Shown: piece after piece, positions 1 through 11,000 of the stretch | How positions within the stretch are numbered: position 1 is the stretch's first letter | Layout: every line of letters starts with the position of its first letter | From: Bolinopsis microptera | Lineage: Eukaryota > Ctenophora > Tentaculata > Lobata > Bolinopsidae | Assembly: GCF_026151205.1 (NCBI RefSeq) | Contig: NC_087076.1 | Location: forward strand, 21,446,828 to 21,510,827 | Length of the DNA: 64,000 bases | Direction of reading: 5' to 3' | The notes under the pieces: model-generated | Seen by the model: only the letters and a program-made list of their open reading frames with translations | Databases searched by the model: none | Told to the model about the DNA's origin: nothing | Position numbers and translations under genes: made by a program

Positions 1-137
1 GGGTTATCTGGCGTAGATAGGACTTAGTTCCGACATAGTAGTAGTAGAAACACTAGGGTCTTATAACATTCTTATAACAGGGATGGTTAACGAGTATTAT
101 ATTATATAATGCTTTAATAGTAGTAGTAGTAGTAGTA
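1..137 (+). mobile_element. 3' end of a non-LTR retrotransposon, with TAG-repeat tail
   Basis: The first ~36 bases match the last codons and stop region of the intact element at 30576-33679 (opposite strand there) and the truncated copy near 57.7 kb. The match is followed by TAG repeats at 37-49 and again at 117-137. Only the 3' terminus lies in the window. The microsatellite tail is typical of RTE/CR1-type elements, which end in short repeats rather than poly(A). Confidence 0.75.
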
Positions 138-282
138 TTGTTATGTTACATGGCTTGTAACGTGAGATCTGAAAATAAGACTAGTATAATTGTCGGCATG
201 TCAAAAATACATTTTGCTACTTAACGCTATTATCATCTTCAGAATATTCGTATTCCAGCTCTCTCTTTGATAATCCACTCCT

Positions 283-611
283 CTACATATACGAGATATT
301 ATTTCCTTTGGGCTTTGTCTGAACTCCAAGAAAAGCCTCAGCAGTAGCAGGAAACTCTAGCAGTGAGCATCTGTAGTTACCCCCGTCGTAGAAACCCAGG
401 GGACCAACCTTAAGCTCACTTTTAACTTTCCATCCTTTATCAGAAGGAGTCGTATCCTGAGTGGCTAGCTCGGTGATATCTTTGTAACCATCTGAGTTCA
501 GGACAAATCTTTGCCAGTAGATATTGGTAGGTTTTGGTACTGTCGTGATACAGGTAAATGTGGCTGTCTCGGATTCTTCCTTCTTTAACTCTAGCGGGTT
601 GATTGTCAGAG
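283..611 (-). CDS. Ig-domain gene B, second immunoglobulin-like exon
   Basis: The exon follows a good acceptor (TATTTCAG, entering in phase 1) and encodes an Ig-like domain. The first Cys is in ATFTC, a Trp lies in IYWQRF, and the second Cys is in the DGGNYRCS strand (the usual D-G-x-Y-x-C). It is a near-duplicate of the exon at 845-1153. The reading frame runs to a TAG at 283-285 after a short tail (GNNISYM). No GT donor is present where the sister exon has one, so this may be the last exon of a secreted protein, or the donor may have decayed. No clear poly(A) signal was seen. Confidence 0.7.
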
Positions 612-844
612 CTGAAATAGTTTTATAATTGGAAAACTGGTAAAAGAGCTCAAATAAATCTGATTAGAAGAAGAGTTCATTCCGTTTTATCTTCTCAAGA
701 GCCCGGAAAATTTTCGATCATTAATCGTCCAATATTTTGTGACTGTCACGAGTTAGAGAGATATCGTTTCTGCAAAATTCATGAAAATGGAATACTTCGG
801 GCCGAGATTGGCTCCAAAAAATGTATTATTTCTCAAATCTTAAC

Positions 845-1153
845 CTGCATTGCTTTTAACTGCAAGAAAAGTCTCAGCAGTAGCAGGAAACTCTTGCAGT
901 GAGCATCTGTAGTTACCCCCGTCATAGAAACCCAGGGGACCAACCTTCAGCTCACTTTTAACTTTCCATCCTTTCTCAGAAGGATTAATATCCTGAGTGG
1001 CTAGCTCGGTGATATCTTTGTAACCATCTGAGTTTAGGACAAATCTTTGCCAGTAGATTTTCGTAGGTTTTGGCACTGTCGTGATACATGTAAATGTGGC
1101 TATCTCGGATTCTTCTTTCTTTATATTAAGAGGTTCCATCGTCAGTGTGATGG
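845..1153 (-). CDS. Ig-domain gene B, first immunoglobulin-like exon
   Basis: A phase 1-1 exon of 309 nt lies between an ATTTCAG acceptor and a GTTAAG donor. It encodes one Ig-like domain with Cys in ATFTC, the conserved Trp in IYWQRF and the second Cys in GGNYRCS. Residue identity with the exon at 283-611 is very high, so the two arose by recent tandem exon duplication. Phase symmetry lets the exon be added or skipped without a frame change. Ig domains of this kind act in extracellular adhesion or recognition; the ligand cannot be predicted. Confidence 0.78.
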
Positions 1154-1194
1154 CTGAAATTCAATCGGTTATGAATTAACTTTATAATAATAAC

Positions 1195-1491
1195 ATGTGG
1201 TATCCACTTTGGCTTGGCAGCCCTGGTTCGAGTACCCTACAAATTTTATACACTGGCTATCTTTCAGTTCTCCCTGCGAGATTTGGCCAGTCCACCAAGT
1301 TGTGACTGACTTAGTTATAGTTAGGCAGTTCAACAAAGCGAATTTAAAAACTGGCAAGGCAGACAAACCTGAGCTGGGACATGTATATTCACAACTTTTC
1401 AACTGGGTCTCTACTTTTCGGCACTTCCGATCTATTCTTTTGGATAGGCTCCCGTTTTGCGGTGTGCATCCGGTTAAAGTCGACTTAAAAC
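1195..1491 (-). CDS. Ig-domain gene B, cysteine-rich exon
   Basis: The open frame has a strong acceptor (TTTATTCTAG) in phase 1 and about ten cysteines, including SCEYTC and NQGCQ, with a WWTG motif. I do not recognise the fold. To join the Ig exon in phase 1 it would need the weak donor ACAT/GTTATT at 1194; other GTs nearby give the wrong phase. The frame also has an ATG at 1522 followed by a hydrophobic stretch (MLNQLIVFILGF), so an alternative start here cannot be excluded. Confidence 0.6.
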
Positions 1492-1534
1492 CTAGAATAA
1501 ACACAATTAGTTGATTCAACATTTATTAACAGAA

Positions 1535-1723
1535 CTGTCCCCAAGATGTAACTAGGTCGAACGGATAAATTAGCCAATTAGGTCTCACGCGCAGGAGTTA
1601 GGTCTCTTTTAAGTGTATTTATATATATAATTATATATATCACGCGCCTGCGTGAGACCTAATTCCTGCGTGAGACCTAATTGGCTAATTTCTCCGTTCG
1701 AACTAGTTACATCTTGGTGACAG
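1535..1723 (+). mobile_element. MITE-like foldback element, copy 1
   Basis: This is a palindromic element with long terminal inverted repeats: CTGTCMCCAAGATGTAACTA at both ends, followed by an inverted GAACGGA...GCCAATTAGGTCTCACGC block. The centre is AT-rich (TATATATA). It lies inside the presumed first intron of gene B. It shares its termini with the element at 3591-3855. There is no coding capacity. Confidence 0.8.
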
Positions 1724-1822
1724 TTACAGATTTTGACTTGTTTATGAAAAACAAACATTTGTTGTACAGACCTTTTTTGAGGCATTGTTGATGCTTCGAA
1801 ATAGTTTTCCTCTCCTTTTTAC

Positions 1823-1910
1823 CCCGAAGCTTGCATCTGGTATCTGTGCTGCTTGTGGTAAACAGCAAAAAGGTTGTGATTACTAAAACTAACAAGTAAA
1901 CTCTTCCCAT
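1823..1910 (-). CDS. Ig-domain gene B, signal-peptide exon
   Basis: An ATG at 1910-1908 opens a strong signal peptide (MGRVYLLVLVITTFLLFTT) with likely cleavage near SSTDTRC. A plausible donor (CGGG/GTAAAA) ends the exon in phase 1, matching the phase-1 acceptor of the Cys-rich exon. The frame stays open to 1707, so another donor is possible. Gene B starts about 6 kb beyond the stop codon of the large receptor gene, on the same strand. Confidence 0.62.
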
Positions 1911-2900
1911 GACTAACTAGTAAACGTTCTACAGTTGAGTAATTTAACAAAGTGAGGTTAACTCTCCTCCCTTATTATCTTAAATGTATGGTCTCAACGT
2001 TTCATGTGGTGGTAGATCTTGTACACGCCGTAGTTAGCTTAGAAACACGCCGAATTTTTGGACATTCAGTTACACAACGTTTAAATGTACACCACCAACA
2101 GCAAATAGTGTGTGTGTTATATTATCTAGTTAAAAAGGGTTGGGTGGTTATAAAGGGGCAAGCCAAGGGGTATTATGGGGAATGCCTGAATGGATTTTGG
2201 AAATAATAAAGTCCCCAAAATATTCATTGTTGTCAACAGTTTGTGTTTACACAAACCAGTTTCAGTCCATGTTTTAGTTGAAACTGTAGTCTGCCTACTG
2301 CCTAGATTAAGAATTAGACAAAAAGCAACAGATTTTTCAGACTCAACAGCCAATCTTCTGAACTTTTGCTCTGCTGATGACTTATAGCTATCAAATTATT
2401 ATATACTCATGGATCTGGTAACATTCCCGGCTAACTCTAAAACACTTTCGCCCCGGGGTTTGAGACTTGGAATACCTCAAAGAACCGATCGGAAACAAAT
2501 TTTGCTTTGCCTTCTTAACCCCCTTACTTAATACATACTGACAGGATCCTGTCAGCCAGCTAGGGGTATAGAAATGCTGACGGGGGGGGGGTCAATTAGT
2601 GTGTGATAATTTTACTGTTATTTTGTCGAGCTGAACATCCTGCACCCTTTGAACATCCTCGATTCGCTTGAATCTCAAAAATGGCGAGCTGGAGGCTAGT
2701 CTTACTTATATTGCTGTAAAATGAAGATAACCTAGCCTAACAATTAATCGAGGAAAGGTATAAGGTAGAGAGCACAGATCGAGTAACCTCTATCTGGACC
2801 ACTCCCGTTTGTTATTTTTAATAGTTCGAACACCTGCTGTCCAACAACTTCCGATTGCCAGCCTTTAGCTGGGTCGTCGACAGCTTATCATTTCTTTGAA
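1911..2900. other. Intergenic region, no gene recognised
   Basis: Open frames here are short and show no protein-like features. A run of nine or more G lies near 2582. The 5' flank and any promoter of gene B would lie in the first few hundred bases above 1910, but no convincing TATA box or initiator is visible. Confidence 0.6.
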
Positions 2901-2906
2901 CTTTTT

Positions 2907-3158
2907 TTGGCCATACAGAATAATACAGTACTAAAACTCCAAAAACATCGACTTAAACTTTGTAAACAAACACGACGTCTAATACTGTACAATGCTTTAG
3001 TCGTATCAGTTATTTTGTACAACTCATCCTGCTGGGCAGTCCCTAATTCTAAAATATTCCTTGAAAAACTAAATGATGTTCACAGCAGACGTCTTCGCTC
3101 TATTTTGAATATAAACTATAAAGTACCCAGGAGTCATCTCCAAGGCGGAACTCATTAA
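2907..3158 (+). pseudogene. Retrotransposon reverse-transcriptase C-terminal fragment
   Basis: The frame contains the conserved segment after the RT domain of non-LTR elements: an LYNALVVSVILYNSSCW block followed by RRLRSILNI. The decayed element at 53.3-55.3 kb has the parallel LYDAQVVSVLIYNSNSW and RHLRSILNIKW. Only about 80 residues remain and both ends are broken, so this is a dead fragment of that family or a close relative. Confidence 0.7.
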
Positions 3159-3499
3159 TCATTCCAAAAAAGTATGACAGTGATGGTTTCCGTTTAATGA
3201 TGCGCGGCTTTTGGAGCTTCAGTAAGACTAACTCTATAAGTGTGAACTGTGAAAGTCGCGTAATTTGACGAAATTCATTGGTTTACGTCGTACTCGTATT
3301 ATTCTGTCATATCTTCTATTCGGTTCATGGAATGAGATCATTCTGAAAATTTGTAAAGACCTTCCAATCAGACTTTCAAAACTGTCCAAAAAACTTTGTG
3401 GATATTGGAGTTGAAATAGTGTATACCTTATCGAACCTTATTTGAACGGACATTAATTGAATTTGAAGACTGGAGGTCCTAGCGTTCATCTTAATATAT

Positions 3500-3590
3500 G
3501 ATCGATCACTCTACATTCGACTATTACGTGACTTTTAGTTTTTTTTAACACGTTCTCTAGGTGGCTCTGAATGATTATTCGAAACCCTAA
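3500..3590. repeat. Dispersed repeat fragment, copy 1
   Basis: The segment containing TCACTCTACATTCGACT, CGTTCTCTAG, GAATGATTATTCG and GAAACCCTAAC recurs at about 5200-5285 with similar spacing. MITE copy 2 is inserted at its right end, so the repeat was present first. Confidence 0.55.
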
Positions 3591-3855
3591 CTGTCACCAA
3601 GATATATCTAGGTAGAAGGCAAACGGAGAAATTGGGTCTCACGCAGGCGCGTGATACTGATATAAATATACATGATTATAAATACACTTGATTCACGATG
3701 CCAATCTTTCGTATCTCGCCGATCTGCAACGGTTGCGAGAATATGCGCGGCGCTGCCCAGTAGTGCATCGCGCTACAAAAATACACTTAAAAATAAAAGC
3801 CGCGCCTGCTTGAGACCTAATTTTTCCGTTCGACCTAATTACATTTTGGTGACAG
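3591..3855 (+). mobile_element. MITE-like foldback element, copy 2
   Basis: The termini CTGTCACCAA and its inverse match the element at 1535-1723, and the inverted GGTCTCACGCAGGCGCG / CGCGCCTGCTTGAGACC blocks are conserved. It is longer (265 bp) owing to extra internal sequence. The flanking TAA at 3588-3590 and 3856-3858 fits a 3-bp target duplication, as made by PIF/Harbinger-type transposases. The superfamily is inference. Confidence 0.75.
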
Positions 3856-3868
3856 TAACCGTAATAGC

Positions 3869-3932
3869 AAATAGGCCAAAGTGTAAAGAAACTGCTGCAA
3901 ACGGCGCGACAGCAGCAGTTTCTTTGTACTTT
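3869..3932. repeat. Perfect-arm hairpin
   Basis: An inverted repeat has arms GGCCAAAGTGTAAAGAAACTGC and GCAGTTTCTTTGTACTTTGGCC around a short GC-rich loop. It would form a long stem and may be a foldback remnant. Confidence 0.7.
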
Positions 3933-4271
3933 GGCCCTGGCCTCCTGTGGAGCCCTTTCGCTTACAGCAGCGCGAGACCGCCAAACGGCGGCATTATTTT
4001 ACTTGTGATTTGTGAAACAAGCGTGTCACACTGTACGCGTAGACTCATGGCTATGTGAAGTTTGAACTTTAAATGTTTTATCTAGTATATGATAACTTTT
4101 AAATTTCTGTCATCATTAAAATAAACTTTGAAAATATTTGTTTGAAACCGTCGACTCGGACGAGTTCAACTCGGCGCGGGTCCTGGTAGCAGGTAGGTTA
4201 AACCTAAAAAATAAACTATATCATTGGATCAATGAAAAACAAGTTATTATCAAATTTAGATACTCTTAGTA

Positions 4272-4348
4272 TTACCTGGGGACCTCAGGCTATCATGTTC
4301 ATAAACATAGAGATTAGGCGGAATGACAGGCTGAGCGCGGCCCAGTAA
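4272..4348 (+). repeat. Triplicated 80-bp repeat, copy 1
   Basis: It begins TTACCTGGGGACCTCAGGCT and ends GGCGGAATGACAGGCTGAGC plus GCGGCCCAGTAA. It is one of three direct copies about 200 bp apart. Confidence 0.8.
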
Positions 4349-4472
4349 CTCTTAGTATCGCATAACGCATTAATCATTGTATTATTATTATGGCATGATA
4401 ACTTTCTTGATCGTCGGCTTCCTCGTTCACTTCTTCGGTTGCTCTATCCAGAGCCCTGGCCCATGCAGTAGC

Positions 4473-4567
4473 TTACCTGGGGACCTCAGGCTATTATGTT
4501 CATAAACATAGAGCCGAATAGAGATTCGGCGGAATGACAGGCTGAGCGCAGAGCGCGGCCCAGCAAG
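4473..4567 (+). repeat. Triplicated 80-bp repeat, copy 2
   Basis: It has the same start and end motifs as copy 1, with small internal insertions (GAGCCGAATAGAGATTC and a second GAGCGC). Confidence 0.8.
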
Positions 4568-4664
4568 CAGTAGCGCGCGCCCGCAGTGGCGCGAAAGCAC
4601 ATGGTTAGGTGAACTTCTTCGGAGTTACTAAGTTTACATTGACAATTGAAATGCAGGACCGAGG

Positions 4665-4747
4665 TTACCTGAGGACCCCAGGCTTTAATGTTGGTAAACA
4701 ACGAATAGAGATTAGGCGGAATGACAGGCTGAGCGCGGCCCAGTAAG
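4665..4747 (+). repeat. Triplicated 80-bp repeat, copy 3
   Basis: This more diverged copy keeps ATAGAGATTAGGCGGAATGA and the GCGCGGCCCAGTAA end. The origin of the family (SINE or MITE) is unclear; no tRNA-like A and B boxes were recognised. Confidence 0.75.
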
Positions 4748-4814
4748 ACCGAGGTGATTTAACAAAAAAGCGGGTATTACTAGGCATAAAATTTTTATTA
4801 CACGCGACGATAAC

Positions 4815-5185
4815 CTTGTATCACGTTGTGACCCCCACGGTCGTCGGTGACGATACAGGGGGAGCCGCGCACTTTGTGCGCGGCGGGTCATACAACGTAT
4901 GACAACGATAACCCGTTTGATGAAAATGACCTTTGATGTGCTCAAAGAATCTGATCATATTTCGTATATGTTGTTTTATACACAACTTTCATAATCATAG
5001 ACACTGATATATGATATACAACAGATATTTTGACATTTTTACTGCTTACCGTATTGCGTATGAAAAATTGATTTACAAATAATCTGCGAAAATTTTTAAA
5101 ACGCCAAAAAAAGTTTAAAGTTGTATCACATCGTGACCCCGATTGTCGTTTCTGCGATACAGGGGGGGGGGCCCGCGCACTCGTG
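4815..5185. repeat. Direct pair of a GC-rich repeat
   Basis: TTGTATCACRTYGTGACCCC, then GTCGT and CGATACAGGGGG, then CGCGCAC, occurs at about 4815-4872 and again at 5122-5180. The intervening ~250 bp is AT-rich and carries no gene. Confidence 0.6.
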
Positions 5186-5199
5186 CGAATGATGATTAA

Positions 5200-5285
5200 T
5201 CACTTTACACTCGACTGTCACGTGATTTTTTCAATCCGTTCTCTAGAGCTGGTCCTGAACGAATATTCGATTTCGAAACCCTAAC
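5200..5285. repeat. Dispersed repeat fragment, copy 2
   Basis: It parallels 3500-3590 and is followed by a CCCTAACCCTAA-like stretch at 5313-5325 that resembles animal telomere repeats. Confidence 0.5.
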
Positions 5286-5397
5286 CACTAACCCATTAAT
5301 GATAATCTGATACCAACCCTAACCCTAAAGCTAACCCAATCCTTAACAAAAGCATATTCTGAAATCCTAACGAGAAATTAGACTTACTTCCTTATAC

Positions 5398-5577
5398 GGT
5401 CATATCATGTGATCGAAACAGTTTTTCGCCAATATCTCGTCAGGGGAGCATTTTAACCTAAATCATTGGGGGGGGGGGGGGGGTGTGATTCGGGATCAGC
5501 GTCCGAAAATACATTGAAGTTGGTTTCAACTGCCGGGGGCCCTTTTAGTTTTAGAACACGCTCGTAGATTTAGTGCC
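5398..5577 (+). mobile_element. Partial copy of the foldback element seen at 46.9 kb
   Basis: It shares CATRTCATGTGA/GTCACGTGAC, the 'GGGAGCATTTTAMCCTA' stretch, a G-run, GATTCGGRATCAGCGTC and the closing TTTAGTG region with 46896-47222 and 27140-27344. A run of about 16 G at 5467-5482 replaces the short G-run of the other copies. Confidence 0.6.
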
Positions 5578-5943
5578 TATACTACTACTAGGGCTATATA
5601 CGTACCACGCGTGCATGGTTGATGGTGAAGTAAACAATTTACTTGGGCATAACTTTGCGCAGGCTAGTCAGGAACGTGGGCGACATATTATATAATATAA
5701 CTATAAGCTATCATATACCAAAAACTCGTTCGCTATTCGCTAACTCTTAATTTGTTTTAGACTCTTTTGTGCCTTCGGCACTTTTAACTTTAATTCATCC
5801 TTAGACAAGTTTAAGTGTAGTTTGTCGAACTTTCTTGCTTTGATACCGGACAACCCTCCGCACTCCGGTCGCCGGCTACAGCTGCAGTTGGTCAAACTCA
5901 CTGGTTGACTACTCGCCATCCAGGCGGTCAGATATCTAATGAC

Positions 5944-6079
5944 GGGGGGTACCAATGGCATAGAATGGAGAAAAATGGCATAAAATTCATCAAATGGCAT
6001 AGAATTTCATGGCATAAATGGAAATTTTTGTTGGCAAATTAAATTCTCCATTATGCCATTTATGCCATTGGTACCCCCC
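5944..6079 (+). mobile_element. Short MITE with terminal inverted repeats and target duplication
   Basis: The ends are GGGGGGTACCAATGGCAT and ATGCCATTGGTACCCCCC. They are flanked by TAATGAC at 5937-5943 and 6080-6086, a 7-bp duplication (8 bp if the shared C is counted). The interior is built from repeats of an ATGGCATA motif. An 8-bp duplication would fit a hAT-type source; that is inference. Confidence 0.85.
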
Positions 6080-6086
6080 TAATGAC

Positions 6087-7932
6087 CCTTCCGACTCCAC
6101 GGATGAACTCAACGAAGTAAGTAATTCGTGGATCTGGAAAAATTTTTGAAGATCGACTGTAAAGTAATTTGGGTTGATTGGGTTGAGGGAAGGTTACCCA
6201 ATATTGAATATGCATTTGTTTCAAAAAATTGTGCTGGCCGACTGCCGAGATAAGCGCTAAAAACCATCCTACAGTCGCAAGTCGGCTCTCTGTTGATGGC
6301 GCTCTACCTATTTGTGATACTCCTGATCGTCGATGTAAATCAGATGGTATTAGTAAGGCATTGCATTCCACAGTTTTAGGAATTGGGCCTTTGATTGCAG
6401 AAAAGAATTATCATACAGTGGCAGGTTTGCTGCTGGGCTGTGTCTGCATGAAGATGGAATGACTGACAGATTTCCAAAACGTGGCCCGAAGACAAACTTC
6501 ACGTTAAACCTTAACGGGTGATACTCGTAAAATATTTCTTCCAATTATTAGGACTGTCGACGAGTCAAACTCGGCGCGCGTCCTGGTAGGTTGTAAACCT
6601 ACAAGTTAAACCGCACTTTAACATTAACAAGTACTAAACAAGTATTTAGAATAAGAGAAAGGGGATATAAGCGATCCATGTGGTTATCATATAATGTATC
6701 AAGCTCTTAATCAATTAAGCAGAGTACATATCCAACTTTAAACATATTGCTGAATATCAACAATGTCTAACCAATCTGAAAACGTACAACAATTAAATCT
6801 TCCACCGGCATATCCATCATGCTACTTACAGTTATTCCATTACAAAGCTCTTTAGCAGTGAATATGTTCAAAATAAAGGATAATTAACCCAAGAACCTGA
6901 ACGTTGATAATATATTTCATAATATAGGTAAAACTACATAATTTTTCCAGAATTTAATAACAAGTGGACATAAATTCCGTTAATTGATACATTTTTCAGT
7001 AAACAGATCAGATTCGTGCCCACAGAAAACTCTGCAGAACATAAATAATAATAAATTCGTATACTTTTCTTATTCCTAAAATCATAAAATACTACATATC
7101 AGATTTGGACTGAAAGTAAAATTAAAACTCTGAATTTCTGACCATTGTGAGAAAGTACAGCATTAAAACAAGATTCAACACTTCAGAGGTAGATATTTTA
7201 GTTGAGTTATTCGTCATGCCGGTTAGAAAAAAATAAAAATAAAATTTTAATTAGAAACGCAATCTGTAAACCAATTATCCGCAAGATTGAACTCGATATA
7301 TCATATCTGTAGTCATTTTACCAACACTGCTGCAAAATTTAGGTAGAACAGGAGAAAAATTCTTCCAAAATTCGAACCTTAATATCACCTATAATTTAAT
7401 CAAAAATTGTAACCGTAAGCAGACCCTCGATTAGCTCTACTATATACATTAAAAAATAACTTGGAAAGACTGCTTTACTGAACTTTTAATATAAACATAT
7501 CTGATTCCAATAACATCTCACAAATCTTATAATTTAATACACAGTAGTCAAAAAACCCATCACACAATTCAAACTTCAAGGCCATAAAGGATCTAAAAAT
7601 TCTAAAAATAAACCAAGTTTTGTCACTGAAAATGCAGTCTGAGCGGATAAAACACTCGACAGTAAATCGTCCAAATAAATCAAGACAATCAGATCTACGG
7701 ATTCCACCTAGGGAACATAACAAAGATCCAGAGTTTTACCAACGAATGTACTGTATCCAGTATTTTATGCAGATACTGTCTAGTTGACAGTTTGTCAATA
7801 GACGCCCATGTGAAATCAGATCACCAAGGATTGTAGCGCAGTGCAGATGTCTGACGGCAATCGATAACTTATTTCGATGAGAGGTTCGCTCTCCTCGAAG
7901 GCTGACTAAGTCTCTACTCTAGTTGTGTCTTG
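6087..7932. other. AT-rich region between the two genes, no gene recognised
   Basis: Nothing here looks coding. A second copy of the TCGACGAGTYAAACTCGGCG / GTCCTGGTAGGTT motif (also at ~4150-4200) lies at 6553-6600. The 3' untranslated region and polyadenylation site of the large receptor gene should lie just below 7933, but no clear AATAAA on the minus strand was identified. Confidence 0.55.
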
Positions 7933-8022
7933 TTAAACCTTCTCTTCTGCAGTTTCACCACCAGCAGCTACTTCCACGGCTTCTTCCTCATCACCGAGTT
8001 CCACTTTCGCTTCTTGGGAGCC
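7933..8022 (-). CDS. Receptor exon 31: C-terminus and stop
   Basis: It starts in phase 0 after acceptor CTCTGTCAG and encodes 29 residues rich in Glu and Ala (VELGDEEEAVEVAAGGE) ending EEKV, then TAA at 7935-7933. The final EKV could be read as a weak PDZ-ligand-like end; this is speculative. Confidence 0.85.
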   Translation of the reverse strand, partial: GSQEAKVELGDEEEAVEVAAGGETAEEKV

Positions 8023-11000
8023 CTGACAGAGAAATATTGTAGTTATGGTCCGACAAAGAAAGCTACTGCATAATGTGTGCACTATTATGCATTGCTCACT
8101 TTAGCAGAGCTGGGCTTAACTAATTGAACGGTTTTGAAGGTATAACAAATTTGCAGATACACTGCACTTACCATTGATACGTTATCTCCATTAGCTTCCT
8201 TAGCTGGAATGTCGGGTTGCCTGCAAAGACAGGGCGTTAATACTTGATAATGATAATGATACTAAAATCCGGGTTTTGCAACATCATGCGACATTATTGC
8301 GTGGTTACCAGGTGTTCGTGCACATGCGGAAACGACTACAAAACTGTCAAATAAACTTAAGAATTGAATTTGGTACCAAAACTAACAAATACAAACACAA
8401 TATACATTATGATAATATCTATTTTATTTATCAATAATAACTCAGAGAGGAAAAACAGTGCTTTTGCTTCAAAGGGTGCTTTCAGCGTCCATAATATGGC
8501 ATTAAAATATGAGATTCTTTTAACGGCTTCAATTAAACTAATACAACAATGTTTATAGTTATAGTTATACAGCAAATGTAATAAATAAAACTAGATACGG
8601 AAGGTGAATTGATAAGACAAGAGTTTAACATTGTTACAGCGAATGCTACCGGGTCAGTCGAAGTGAGGTTTGTCAAAATGCGGTCGTAAACTGTGATACA
8701 AATAGTTTTCTTATTTCTACCACATTGTTTGAAGATTTATAACCGGGTTTTATTCCTGGAGGCGTTTTCAACTGCACAAACTGTAGGAGAAAGATATCAG
8801 ATGTATCTGTTTAGTCCGCATTTAAACAAAGCCGGTAGCATTGTACAACTACTAGATGCTAACTGTTTTGCTACACAGAAATCAGAAGGAGCTTCTATTT
8901 CGTTTCTCATTTTGTCCCGTTGTACGAAAAATGTGTCAGGTAGAAATTATCAGCAGAACCTGTTTAAGTCAGTGCAATTATCATGCGGGCTTGTTCCTAA
9001 TATTTTGAATTTTCCTACCCCAACCAATTTCAGCAAAAATGCTTCAGGTATATTCTACAGGTTTTAAAAATAAATTTAGACTACAAGTGTGTCGTTGTTC
9101 TTGTGCTGTTTTTCTTACGAGTTGGCCTCCAGATCTGATTCAATTGAACCAGCTTTGTTGCTATCGGTTCCCGATTGAGGCGCATCAATTTTGTCGCCCT
9201 CGGTTTCCGATAGAGGTGACTCAAGTTTGTTGCTATCAGTTTCCGATTGAGGTGAATCAAGTTTGTTGCTATCAGTTTCCGATTGAGGTGACTCAAGTTT
9301 GTTGCTATCAGTTTCCGATTGAGGTGACTCAAGTTTGTCGCTATCAGTTTCTGTATCCTCACCGTCCTTCGCCAAGTTTATATAGATCGCATCTTGCCTG
9401 GTGGTGTCAGTTTCTATACTTTAAATAAAACGTAAAAAACACAGCTCGTTAGATTAAGCAAACACAGTGTTTTATATGGTTTTCTATAAACACAGCAAAT
9501 TGGCGGCACAGCTCGTGTCAATGGCGATTGCGATTGTACATAACATCAAATTTGAAAAGCAGACTCTCTCTATTATATGGTCCATGTGTGTACTATGATG
9601 AGAAGTTCGTGCGGTACGTACTAATAAAAAACCTCGTAAACTTTAAGCCGGTTACGGTATGTACTTCTCATCTTAGTGTGTGTAGCGTGTATGAGAGTAG
9701 TGAGTAACAGGAGCAAGGAGAGGAGAAAATATGATCATTAAACTCAGTGTCATCAGTAATAGCTCGAGAGAGTATAAATGGAAAATCATAAAAGTTTTCA
9801 AAACTTTTGTTCAATTCACTCCAAACTGGTATGTCGGGCATAGTGCTGATTATCACTACTGACAATGAAAAGCTCCACTAGTCACAGATTGAAGGTAAAA
9901 AGTGCGTAAATTAGCAATTTTTCCATGCAGTGTTGTCAAGGAGAAATTGAAGGCGATTAAAATTATGATCGAAAAATATGATCATAAAGACTTTTTTCAT
10001 GCGTTTTTCTGTGAACAAATTTGAGGGCGCCATGCCAGAGAAGGACCGTAATTTTAGCTACTTTTTCAGCAGGATCTGCAACTTACTCATCGGCATTTGC
10101 GTATGGATTCTCAGTGACTATGTCCGTCAGTTCAGCCTCATCTACAGGAGCTTCATCGGCTGGTATCTTTTTATCTTGTTTCCTAGATACAAAACAAACT
10201 AGGCTGTGCACCAAGCCTAGTACAATAAAACCCAGATTTAATGTATATGTAATGCTACCAATATGCTTTATTGTATGCTATGAATACAGACTGCTTATAT
10301 AAGTCTCTGTAGGGAAGCTTTTTTTAGTCGTTTTGTGTACAACCTATTTCCTATGATTCTAATGACAAATCTTATGTGTAATAAGGGTGTATTAAAAATC
10401 TCTTTTTACATTTGAATGAGTCACAGAATAAAGTTCAGCTAAGCCGCCCAATCGGCCTAGCCCTCACTTTGGAGCTCATGATCAGTGTAATTGCAAACTG
10501 AAACTGATTTGCATAAACGTTCTTGTTTTGGTAGACTACTCAGCGGTCAAAATGAAAGTGTCGCCAGCTAATTAGGCAAGCAAATTATTCGAAGCGTCAA
10601 AACGCAGTAGCCGATTAATTTAAATTAGCTAAATCATAAGCAATTTAGCTGCTTAATTAGCTACTTAATTAGCGGCGCCTTACTCCTCGGATTGGTGGGA
10701 CGGCTCCACCCCGTCATCTATTGACCGGGGCGGGTAATAGTTGGGATCCTCTGTAGTTTGATGGAGAGGTACGAGGATGACCTCGTTTTCTTGGTTTGGT
10801 CTGTGAGAGATTGATAGGTAGGGTGGGTGTGTGTGATTTGTAATCAAATGGGCTCAAACACACTAACAAACGGGATAACACGTGGATAAAGATAAGAACA
10901 GCTGATCAGTGGCACCTCTATTTAACGTGTCACCCAGAAAGAAAAAAAACAAGATAAAGATTCAGCGAAGACGAACAAAATATATCAAAGTATCAAGGAT

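Noticed and set aside
5740-6462. Short frames on both strands considered as a small gene
   Set aside because: They run across a MITE and its flanks, show no signal, domain or splice context, and are broken by stops.
9039-9428. Plus-strand 129-codon frame and other frames over exon 29
   Set aside because: They are antisense or off-frame shadows of the in-frame 36-bp repeat of receptor exon 29, which has good splice sites and phase.
10021-10302. Plus-strand 93-codon frame
   Set aside because: It is antisense to receptor exon 28, whose phase and splice sites fit the gene model.
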